This document shows, piece by piece, positions 8,805-15,603 of a stretch of DNA of 22,074 bases. This stretch comes from Clostridia bacterium (GTDB lineage Bacteria > Bacillota_A > Clostridia > Christensenellales > Aristaeellaceae): contig BNUH01000044.1 of the NCBI GenBank assembly GCA_025997215.1, positions 1-22,074 on the forward strand, read 5' to 3'. Below the pieces are notes generated by a model. That model ran no database searches. It was not told the DNA's origin and worked only from the letters and a program-made list of their open reading frames with translations. A program made the translations under genes and the position numbers. How positions within the stretch are numbered: the stretch's first letter is position 1; each line of letters starts with the position of its first letter.

Positions 8805-9820
8805 GCTGCCTCCTCCGTCTGTTGCACAATACCGGTTGATTCCCGCACGATAAGCTTGGGTTGAATATATATGGCCGCGTGCTGTTCCGATTCACCCGCA
8901 ATCAAACGCACCAACTGCTCGACCGCCGTGCTTCCAATTCGCGCGAACGGCTGTGAAAGCGTTGTCAACGCGGGTTTTGCGATTGTCGTCAATAAATCAT
9001 CATCGAATCCAGCGACGGATATATCTTCCGGAACGCGATAGCCTGCCGCCTGAAGCGCAGTCATCGCGCCGTATGTGCAGAATGAGTTGGAACCAACCAA
9101 AGAGGTGAAGTTTGTCCGCGCAAGCAGTATTTTCGCGCCGCGTTCGCCTTCAAGCACAGACCATCCGATTTGTTCAACCAAATCCGGATCGAGTTCAATA
9201 CCACTTATCTCAAGCGCCTTTTGATATCCTCGCAACCGTGCGGCGCTTGCCGACATCGGCTCAGGTCCCGCAAGATAGGCGATGCGGCGATGACCCTGCT
9301 TTATGATGTGCAGGACTTCCTCCATCGTGCCGTTCAGATTATCAACATCGACCGACGACAAACGCTGCTCGCCAGAATGTTCGCCGATCAGAACAATCGG
9401 CTGCCCGCTCCTGATCAGCAGACGCACTTCATCCGGATTGCGCTTACGAAATGAAGCGAACAGCAAACCGTCCACCTGACCGCCCGCAAACAAGTGTAGA
9501 TAAGAAGTCTCAGCAGCCTGCGTAGGCTTGCGGCTGAAAAACGTACACATGAATCCGTGCTCGTTCGCAGCGCTCTGGATACCGGAAAGCATCGCGCCGT
9601 AGATATAATCCGAGATATCGTCTATCACGATGCCGAGTATGCCACTCTTGTGGCTGACAAGACGGCGCGCGTTTATGTTTGGCGCATAGTCCAACTGCTT
9701 GATAGCGGATTCGATGACTTGCGCTGAGTTCTTGCCGACGCTGCCTTTGTTCAAATAGCGGGAAACCGTGCTCTTGGAGATGCCTGTCAGCGCGGCAATG
9801 TCCAGGATTGTTGAGGGCAC
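8798..9820 (-). CDS. LacI-family transcriptional repressor
   Basis: This 340 aa protein has an N-terminal helix-turn-helix (TILDIAALTGISKSTVSRYLN) and hinge helix NINARRLV; the hinge Leu is the residue LacI proteins insert at a central CpG. A periplasmic-binding-like effector domain follows (GILGIVIDDISDYIYGAML onward, DNLNGTMEEV, GFDDD near the end). The start is GTG at 9820, with AGGAGG 9 nt upstream; an ATG nearer the site is out of frame. It is the first gene of its own operon, so it should autoregulate together with the transporter and enzyme genes. The two palindromes at 9841-9853 and 9907-9919 have the AACGTT core expected of its operator. The inducer is presumably the imported sugar or a breakdown product. 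Confidence 0.93.
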   Translation of the reverse strand: MPSTILDIAALTGISKSTVSRYLNKGSVGKNSAQVIESAIKQLDYAPNINARRLVSHKSGILGIVIDDISDYIYGAMLSGIQSAANEHGFMCTFFSRKPTQAAETSYLHLFAGGQVDGLLFASFRKRNPDEVRLLIRSGQPIVLIGEHSGEQRLSSVDVDNLNGTMEEVLHIIKQGHRRIAYLAGPEPMSASAARLRGYQKALEISGIELDPDLVEQIGWSVLEGERGAKILLARTNFTSLVGSNSFCTYGAMTALQAAGYRVPEDISVAGFDDDLLTTIAKPALTTLSQPFARIGSTAVEQLVRLIAGESEQHAAIYIQPKLIVRESTGIVQQTEEAAC

Positions 9821-9840
9821 GACGGCATACCTCCTTTATT

Positions 9841-9853
9841 GGTAACGTTCCCA
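9841..9853 (-). promoter_or_regulatory. LacI-type operator, promoter-proximal
   Basis: Read on the minus strand this is TGGGAACGTTACC. It has the central CpG of a LacI-family site and shares its first ten bases with the second site. It is centred about 14 nt downstream of the predicted transcription start, between the start and the lacI ribosome site, where a bound repressor would block initiation or clearance. Confidence 0.7.
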
Positions 9854-9866
9854 TTTCTATGATCAC

Positions 9867-9895
9867 ATGTTATCACAGAACCATTGTGTTGTCAA
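9867..9895 (-). promoter_or_regulatory. sigma-A-type promoter of the lacI/mannosidase operon
   Basis: On the minus strand, TTGACA (9895-9890) is followed by a 17 nt spacer and TAACAT (9872-9867). A TG one base before the -10 box makes it an extended -10. The predicted start of transcription is near 9860, about 40 nt before the GTG of lacI. The consensus -35 box with an optimal spacer makes this the best promoter in the window. Confidence 0.75.
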
Positions 9896-9906
9896 TATCG
9901 ATTATT

Positions 9907-9919
9907 GAGAACGTTCCCA
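9907..9919 (-). promoter_or_regulatory. LacI-type operator, upstream
   Basis: Read on the minus strand this is TGGGAACGTTCTC, sharing TGGGAACGTT with the downstream site. It lies upstream of the -35 box, centred about 52 nt before the predicted start and 66 bp from the centre of the other operator. Two sites bracketing one promoter suggest cooperative binding or a short DNA loop. Confidence 0.65.
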
Positions 9920-10019
9920 TCTATTTTCACAGATGCTATTGTTACGAAACCAGGAAGCAGAGGAAGGGAAAAGTGGAACTCAGAAAATTCGACACAGGAG
10001 GGTAACGAATGGTAATGGT

Positions 10020-10845
10020 GCCACATTGCGATGCTCTGGTGTTCCTTGCGCCATGTTACCCAGTCTTCGGTTGCATCTGCGACTCGAGGTCTTATTAGCC
10101 GCGACCATATCAGTTTTCGTATATCCCGCAAACTCATACGCGCATTTTGTGCTTTTTTTTAAACTCTTCCAAACTGCTTTCGATTGGGTTATGCTCTTGT
10201 ATCCTTTGTGTGTCCATCGAAGCGCTTGATAACACGGCCAATAACGCCAGCGCCAGGCATGCGATTGTTATGTGCTTATACCAGCCCATATAACTTCTTA
10301 CCTCATACTCATCAAGACCTACCTCTGACCTGCTATCTGCAAAGCATCTCTCTACTGTCCAGCGCGTTCCTGCTATCTGCGCTAGTTTTTCTATTCTGGT
10401 CTCTTGCGGGGCGCAGCATATATATGCCTGATAATCGGGAGGTTGCTGAAAAAGTCGCTCAATGGAAAAATTTGCATAAAAATAGCTATGACAGAATAGC
10501 CATACTGTGTCAAAAAAGCAAGTTACGACAAGAGTTTTGCATTTGCTTCTTCAGCACCGTTTGTGCATATTGGTGTAGAGCAAATGCAAAGAGGGTACTT
10601 TTTCAGCAACCTCGATAATCGGCTTCGCCTTTTTCATTTTTCCCGCGCCGAATCAATAGCGTGCGTGACCATCCTGCTTGCGTGGTTGGTCCTATGTTCC
10701 TGTGCATCCACTCATATATCCGCGCTCCTTTGGAACCATCCCCACAACTTGCTTTTATCCAGCCTTCGCTTGGCAGTTCCTTCAGAATTGCTCCAACTTG
10801 CACTTGCTTCAAGCCTTCGTATATATATTCTTTTGACGAGACATG
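10020..10845 (-). pseudogene. IS701-like transposase, C-terminal half, broken
   Basis: Minus-strand pieces join into one transposase. From 10845 down they read ILKELPSEGWIKASCGDGSK, WSRTLLIRRGKNEKGEADY, then (after a 175 bp insertion) AQIAGTRWTVERCFADSRSE and VGLDEYEVRSYMGWYKHIT. The W.vE..F segment holds the last Glu of the DDE triad. A shift of frame at an A8 tract (about 10152-10159) separates this from the C-terminal end, LRDIRKLIWSRLI and WVTWRKEHQSIAMWHHY. The pattern GtRWtiE..F..ak.EvGLDqYEVRsw.gWyrHit is typical of IS701-family enzymes (recalled, not searched). The N-terminal half with the first Asp is missing, so it is inactive. The upstream end is fused in frame to the MBL pseudogene. 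The outer IS end is not resolved; it lies somewhere in 9940-10020. Confidence 0.75.
10439..10613. mobile_element. 175 bp MITE-like element with 17 bp perfect terminal repeats
   Basis: The left end GAGGTTGCTGAAAAAGT (10439-10455) is the exact reverse complement of the right end (10597-10613). The 9 bp GATAATCGG flanks it on both sides (10430-10438 and 10614-10622) as a target duplication. The interior is AT-rich with no credible gene. Removing the element plus one duplication restores the transposase frame across GEADYQAYICCAP. It is a non-autonomous element that would depend on a transposase encoded elsewhere; the parent family is not identified. Confidence 0.9.
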
Positions 10846-11329
10846 ATCATATGGCGTATCCATGCCGCCGAACCCGCCGTTGCGACAAATGAAGGCGTCG
10901 CCCTCGCCGACTATTATCTTGGTGATAGTCGTAAACAGGGTTGACGATATTTAATCGCGAAAGATAACGCAGAAAAACCACAATATACAGCATGGCATTG
11001 ATTACTATCTTGCTACCAGTGGTATAAGGTTGATGAGGCAAGTTGATATCAACACTTGTTACGACTATCACCATTATCTTCGCACCCTCGTCCTGGAAAG
11101 CCTTGGCACTCCCGGCGTGATCCCAGTGCCCGTGAGTTAATATTACGTGCGAGACAGGCACGCCTTCGATCCCCCACGTCTGTAGTCCGATCATGACATT
11201 GGTGCGACCAATATCCGGCGCGCCGCTGTCGATCAGAATCATCCCCGCGCACGTACGAATGCCATACACCTCGCCCAGCGCGCCGAACACCTTGCCGCTA
11301 AACAGATAGGTATTGTCAGTGATCTTCAT
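10845..11329 (-). pseudogene. MBL-fold hydrolase gene, interrupted and truncated
   Basis: The first 86 or so codons are a normal MBL N-terminus: MKITDNTYLFSGKVFGALG, GMILIDSGAPDIGRTN and LTHGHWDHAG (HxHxDH metal motif). The frame is broken after GAKI by a 152 bp inserted element (10921-11072). Skipping that element and one target copy, the frame resumes as GAKIIVGEGDAFICRNGGF and GGMDTPYDH. It then runs without a stop into the transposase remnant, so the C-terminal half with the remaining metal ligands is lost. GGAGGG precedes the ATG, which is 21 nt after the dehydrogenase stop, so the two were once an operon. It resembles the intact MBL gene at 4943-5665 in fold but is not a close copy. Confidence 0.8.
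10921..11072. mobile_element. 152 bp MITE-like element with 8 bp target duplication
   Basis: Both ends start GGTGATAGTCGTAA reading inward. Over 24 bp (10921-10944 against 11049-11072) the terminal repeats agree at 21 positions. ATTATCTT flanks it on both sides (10913-10920 and 11073-11080). It has no coding capacity of its own. It lies inside the MBL gene, and clean removal restores that gene's frame. Its terminal sequence differs from the 175 bp element, so a different parent transposase is expected. Confidence 0.9.
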
Positions 11330-11350
11330 AGCCAGCAGCCCTCCTAGCTA

Positions 11351-12376
11351 TTACGCCTGCACGTCGATAAGCACCTTCATAGTTTCCTCGCGGTGGGCGT
11401 CAATATACTTATACGCGTCCAGATATTCCCTGAACGGGAATGTCCGGCTCATCAGCGGATTCAGTTGAATCTTGCCCGCCTCAACAAATGCGATTGCATC
11501 CACGTAATCCTCGTGTCGATACATCATGGTGGACTTGATGTCCAGCTCGTGATCGTTGGCTAATGCCAGGTCAATCGTCGCCATCTTCTCAAACACGGCC
11601 ACCAGTATTATGGTCGAGCCTTTGCGTGCGTACTTGATTGCCTGACCCATCGTGACATCACTGCCCGCACAGTCATAGATAACGTCCGCTTTATCAGGAC
11701 CGAACGAGTCGGTCAGCGCTTCGCCGAAATCCTTATACCTCGTATTATACGTATAGTTGATGCCGCATTGCCTGGCCAGCGTCAACCGATAGTCGCTGAT
11801 ATCGGTAATCATCACCGAGGCTGCGCCCATCGCCTTGGCCGTTTGCGCAACCAAGTTCCCGATTGGCCCCGCGCCTATCACTGCGATATTTAGTCCGTCG
11901 ACGGCGCTCGCTTGCTTTACGGCATGCACCGCTACGGCTAGCGGCTCGATCATCGCACCCTGGTCGAACGTCATGCCATCAGGCAGCGGCGTAACCTTGG
12001 ACGAATCCACGGCGAAATAGGTGGATGCTGCACCTGTCGTCTGAAACCCCATAACCTTTAGTTCCTCGCAAAGGTTATATTTACCATGCCGACAGAGATA
12101 ACATGATCCACATACAACCTGCGGTTCTATCGTAACCTTCTGTCCGACGCGAACTGTATTAACATCAGCGCCCAATGCCGTGACTTCGCCTGAAACCTCA
12201 TGCCCCTGTGTTATGGGATATTTGGTGAACGGGTGCTTGCCGTGATAAACGTGGATATCGGAACCGCACACACCTATCCGCTGTATCTTTACCAATACCT
12301 GACCTGGCGCAAGTTCAGGTATGTGAATCTCGACAAACTCGATCACCCCTGGCGCGATCATAACCTGCTGCAACAT
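11351..12376 (-). CDS. zinc-dependent alcohol/polyol dehydrogenase (MDR superfamily)
   Basis: This 341 aa protein has the full set of family residues. The catalytic zinc ligands are C37 in GVCGSD and H59-E60 in GHE, with a further Glu in MIEPLAVAVH. The structural zinc Cys set is C89, C92, C95 and C103. The Rossmann motif is VIGAGPIGNL, followed by an acidic end of strand two (ITDIS) that suggests NAD rather than NADP. It is most like sorbitol or threonine dehydrogenases, which oxidise a secondary alcohol to a ketone. The substrate is likely a polyol or sugar derivative. The ATG at 12376 has AGGAGG 7 nt upstream. It appears intact although the genes on both sides are broken. Confidence 0.9.
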   Translation of the reverse strand: MLQQVMIAPGVIEFVEIHIPELAPGQVLVKIQRIGVCGSDIHVYHGKHPFTKYPITQGHEVSGEVTALGADVNTVRVGQKVTIEPQVVCGSCYLCRHGKYNLCEELKVMGFQTTGAASTYFAVDSSKVTPLPDGMTFDQGAMIEPLAVAVHAVKQASAVDGLNIAVIGAGPIGNLVAQTAKAMGAASVMITDISDYRLTLARQCGINYTYNTRYKDFGEALTDSFGPDKADVIYDCAGSDVTMGQAIKYARKGSTIILVAVFEKMATIDLALANDHELDIKSTMMYRHEDYVDAIAFVEAGKIQLNPLMSRTFPFREYLDAYKYIDAHREETMKVLIDVQA

Positions 12377-12411
12377 AATTATTCCTCCTGTATAATCTCA
12401 CAAAAAAGTCA

Positions 12412-12858
12412 CTATGTCATTGCGCGTGCCGTGTATATCTGGTAATATTCGAGTTCGCGGAATAATCCCCTGTGCAGATTTGAAATTTCGCTGATAAAAT
12501 CGTCCAAGTTGATGTCACTGGAATCTTACCTAGAGGAGAGCATTGAAGTGTTAGACGCAACGACTCCCACGCCGTCGGGGATCAGCGCGATGCTGAATGC
12601 CGAGCCAAACCACTCCGCTGCCATCGCTAACGCTTGCGCTGGATCGGCTGCCCAGTGCATGTGCATGTGCTTAACAGAATCTGATCCGGATACGCGTGCG
12701 GCACTGATGGAAGCGCTCATCAAGGATGTAGCATGCTCCCCGGTAGCGGTAAGATCCGGACGTTCGTCCCCAAGAAATCCTCTCCCTCGAGTAAGGCCCT
12801 GTAACATGAAAAATTCTTCGGGGTTGTGACCTGTTAGGTTGACGACATTGCCGCCCTC
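12412..12858 (-). pseudogene. unrecognised gene, truncated and with an internal stop
   Basis: The minus strand is open from 12858 (NVVNLTGHNPEEFFMLQGLT, then GFLGDERPDLTATGEHATSL, VSGSDSVKHMHMHWAADPAQ and IALIPDGVGVVASN) to a TAA at 12526-12528. The same frame then continues with protein-like sequence, DINLDDFISEISNLHRGLFR and ELEYYQIYTARAMT, to a TAG at 12412-12414. That ending, 35 nt before the dehydrogenase, looks like the true C-terminus, so the TAA is a disabling mutation. The 5' side stops at the inverted-repeat element at 12858-13000. No start with a ribosome site is visible. I do not recognise the family. Position suggests it once belonged to the dehydrogenase/MBL operon. Confidence 0.5.
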
Positions 12859-13000
12859 AGGGCTTGTTCATGAAAATCGAAGATTTCGGTTTATACGCTG
12901 GCTTTTCAGCACTCGTAATCCACCCCAAAAACTAACTAAAAAATGTAGTCAAAAAGCAAGCCGCTGCGGCACATTTCTGAGTTTTCATGAACAAGCTCTG
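12858..13000. mobile_element. 143 bp MITE-like inverted-repeat element
   Basis: CAGGGCTTGTTCATGAAAA (12858-12876) matches the reverse complement of 12982-13000 at 18 of 19 positions. The interior is non-coding. No target duplication is visible, so the edges may be worn or the true ends slightly different. It lies exactly where the unrecognised pseudogene breaks off. Alternatively it could be a long imperfect hairpin acting as a bidirectional terminator, but the stem is separated by more than 100 nt. Confidence 0.65.
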
Positions 13001-13150
13001 CACAAGATCAGCAAAGGCTTGAAAAAATGAAGTGCTTGTGATATCATAACGTGAGGTGTTGTATAGAGTACAGGTAAACAGATCATAGATGGAGTATGTC
13101 TTGAAATGGTATTTTATTGCATCTGAAGTTCTCGTTTTGTCGGAGGTTTG
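13001..13150 (+). other. upstream region of the AraC regulator, no clear promoter
   Basis: This is 150 nt between the inverted-repeat element and the regulator start. It is AT-rich with no gene-like frame. A weak promoter candidate is TTGTGA, 18 nt and TGTATA near 13035-13065, but neither box is convincing. The GGAGG at 13142-13146 is the regulator's ribosome site. Confidence 0.35.
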
Positions 13151-15436
13151 ATGGGTAAGTTTTTTTCTAATCGCAAGGGTTCAGGGGTTGCCATTTCTTG
13201 GATAGCCTCTTACTTGTGTGTGCTTTTGATTCCGATTATTGCCCACAGCCTGACTTTATGGGTAAGCGATAATGCTGTGCGTGAGGATATTCGCAACAAT
13301 AATCAGGCTCTGGTAGAGCAGATGCGGAGTATGCTCGATACTCGTCTGAATGAGGTCCTGCGCTTTCAAAACGAATTGCGCATCGATCCTGCGTTTGTTA
13401 AGTTATCCCAAATGAAACGGCCATTAAGCGCGCAAAACCACTATGACATGTGGAAAGCCAGCCTCTATTTACAAAATCGATGTATAAATAACTATTATAT
13501 ATCAGGCGGATATATATATCTGAGCTTGCTCGATCAAACGCTATGTTATGGCTCGCTATACGATCTTTCGCTTACGTGGAAACTGGTGCATGCGGACGCG
13601 GTAATGTCAATGGAAAACTGGAAGCTCACCATGGCACAGAATACAAACTATACGTTTGTGCAGATCGATCAGCGGAATCAAATTCCGCAAGTAGCCATTA
13701 TCTCATCTATATTATACAATTTTAACTCAAAGCAGGTGCAAGCGACCCTTGTTCTGCTGCTGGATATGGATCGGCTGATTAACAGCCTTCAGGAAATGAA
13801 ATACGGCAGCGGGTCTATACTGCTGTTAGACGAGCATGACAACGTGCTGGCGTCAAGTATGAACGTTGACATGGATCTGAGGAATAAGGGCATTTCATTC
13901 AAGTCTCAGGAGGATGCTTACGCTATCGGCATTGATGGTCAGGAAACGGTGACGACCTACGCGTCGTCCGCTCTGAATGGCTGGAAATATGTGCTGATTG
14001 CGCCTTTGCGTCCGCTGGAGATCCGTTTCCGCTTTTTGCGGATTTTTTCCCTCGTCAGCATCATTTTAAGCGCCGGGATCGGCCTGGCGCTTGCATACCG
14101 GTTGGCAAAGACCCGTATGCATTTTATTTATGAGGTTATGACGAAACTGTCCGGCAGTAAGAACGTATCCGATAACGGTAATAATGAATATGTAAAAATC
14201 AATCATATGCTGGATGAATTGCTGCGTGACAACGATTATCTCGCAGTTATCGCGGACAATCAGGAGCTTCAGTTGCAAAAGCACGCGTTGGCGCGGTTGC
14301 TGCGGCCCGGCATTGGTGTTGAAAACACACTGTCGTCAACCGGCGTATCATTTGAATATGATAACTATATTGTTGCTATACTATTTCTGAACGAGACGTT
14401 GGAAACCAGCCTGCCTACCGTTGAACGGGACACTATCCTCGGTCAGGCAGCAGGCATCCTCAAAGCGGCGTTGAAACATATCAATATATACACGCTGACT
14501 TATAATAGTTTAGCCGTATTGCTTCTGAATATACCGGATCAGCCTCTGCCCGCGGCGGATTGCGAATTGCTTACATCAACGTTTGCTTCACAGCAGAATA
14601 GTCTGCGTACGGAGCATATATACCTCGGCGCAAGCATAAGCGCGTCATTCACGGGTGCAGACCACATATATGAAGCGTATGAGGACGCATTGCGCTGGGT
14701 CAACTACGCGTTAATGGCACCGCCCGGCGAAAACGCCTTCTATCAAACGAAGGCTGCGGACATATCCGAATCAATGAACGTAATGACATACCTGCATACG
14801 GATTTGCTGTGCTCCACCATAGCCACTGGCCAATGCGACGAAGCGGTGGCTCTATTCAATACCATGTGCAGACCTTTCAGCAACTCCCCCGTGGGTATTG
14901 GTACGGTGAAACTCGCGCTGTATGATATATGTGCCGACATAGTGCGCCAGCTGGAAAGAGATGGCATCAGCGTTCATGGCTGCATTAAAGACACGCTGAG
15001 CGCTTTGGAGGAGTCGATCAATCTGCGCAGCATGATCGATGCGGTACGAGATGCCGTCCGGAGCGCCGCCCATGAATATCAGGCGCAGCGAAAAGCTGCC
15101 GAGCGCACGCTTTTGGATGATATATACGAGGATCTGAAGGCACATTACACGGAGTCGGATTTCAATATTACTGCCTTGTCTCGGCACCTGGGCAAGAGTC
15201 TGTCATATATATCGAAATATTACAAAGATTCGACAGGCGTTGGCTTATTCGATACGCTAAATCGGATGCGCATCGATCACGCCAAAACCCTGATCAAAGA
15301 TAGTAATAAATCCATAACATCTATTATTAATGAAGCAGGGTTTGAGAATCTGGGATCTTTCATACGCGTATTCAAGCGTTATGAAGGCATAACGCCAGGC
15401 TGGTTTCAAAAGCAAACCGATGCAGATAAAAAGTAG
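13151..15436 (+). CDS. membrane-anchored AraC-family regulator (YtdP-like)
   Basis: This 761 aa protein has a membrane helix near residues 13-38 (ISWIASYLCVLLIPIIAHSL), an extracellular sensor of about 250 residues, and a second helix near 290-320 (LRIFSLVSIILSAGIGLALA). A cytoplasmic middle region follows, then a C-terminal AraC-type double helix-turn-helix (NITALSRHLGKSLSYISKYY, then SITSIINEAGFENLGSFIRV and the family ending GITPGWFQ). This is the layout of Bacillus YtdP-type one-component regulators that sense an external sugar or glycan and switch on a neighbouring Lpl-type transporter. That transporter follows immediately on the same strand. ATG at 13151 is preferred to the TTG one codon earlier; GGAGG is 4 nt upstream of the ATG, rather close. 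Confidence 0.9.
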   Translation: MGKFFSNRKGSGVAISWIASYLCVLLIPIIAHSLTLWVSDNAVREDIRNNNQALVEQMRSMLDTRLNEVLRFQNELRIDPAFVKLSQMKRPLSAQNHYDMWKASLYLQNRCINNYYISGGYIYLSLLDQTLCYGSLYDLSLTWKLVHADAVMSMENWKLTMAQNTNYTFVQIDQRNQIPQVAIISSILYNFNSKQVQATLVLLLDMDRLINSLQEMKYGSGSILLLDEHDNVLASSMNVDMDLRNKGISFKSQEDAYAIGIDGQETVTTYASSALNGWKYVLIAPLRPLEIRFRFLRIFSLVSIILSAGIGLALAYRLAKTRMHFIYEVMTKLSGSKNVSDNGNNEYVKINHMLDELLRDNDYLAVIADNQELQLQKHALARLLRPGIGVENTLSSTGVSFEYDNYIVAILFLNETLETSLPTVERDTILGQAAGILKAALKHINIYTLTYNSLAVLLLNIPDQPLPAADCELLTSTFASQQNSLRTEHIYLGASISASFTGADHIYEAYEDALRWVNYALMAPPGENAFYQTKAADISESMNVMTYLHTDLLCSTIATGQCDEAVALFNTMCRPFSNSPVGIGTVKLALYDICADIVRQLERDGISVHGCIKDTLSALEESINLRSMIDAVRDAVRSAAHEYQAQRKAAERTLLDDIYEDLKAHYTESDFNITALSRHLGKSLSYISKYYKDSTGVGLFDTLNRMRIDHAKTLIKDSNKSITSIINEAGFENLGSFIRVFKRYEGITPGWFQKQTDADKK

Positions 15437-15603
15437 CGCATTCGGTCAAAAAAAGAGTACCTATGATGGTAAAAGCGGCACCATATATAAAAAAACGCTC
15501 ATGGCGCGTGCGGCTTTGGCAGTGATATAGTAGACGCAGCAATGGCTTACACCGTAGTTTATGAGTGCGAGCCGCAGCCAAAGAATGAATGGAGGTATGG
15601 GTA
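15437..15603 (+). other. leader between regulator and binding-protein genes with competing inverted repeats
   Basis: AAAGCGGCAC (15472-15481) can pair with GTGCGGCTTT (15508-15517) with one mismatch. CTTTGGC (15514-15520) can instead pair with GCCAAAG (15577-15583), just before the ribosome site. The two pairings share bases, so they exclude each other. No run of T follows the first stem, so it is not a standard terminator. No convincing sigma-A promoter was found. This is the expected target of the AraC regulator, but no operator can be named. Confidence 0.35.

Noticed and set aside
10184..10618. Plus-strand open frame of 144 codons
   Set aside because: It is antisense to the IS701-like transposase remnant and runs through the 175 bp MITE; composition is not protein-like and there is no ribosome site.
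12377..12425. Possible -10 box TTATAC just before the dehydrogenase ribosome site
   Set aside because: No matching -35 box at a proper distance, and the start would fall on the ribosome site itself.
12509..12829. Plus-strand open frame of 106 codons upstream of the AraC regulator
   Set aside because: The opposite strand carries the more protein-like frame, which continues past its stop; the plus frame has no conserved look.
13151..15436. Histidine kinase reading of the large membrane regulator
   Set aside because: There is no kinase H-box or ATP-binding motif; the C-terminus is an AraC-type DNA-binding domain.
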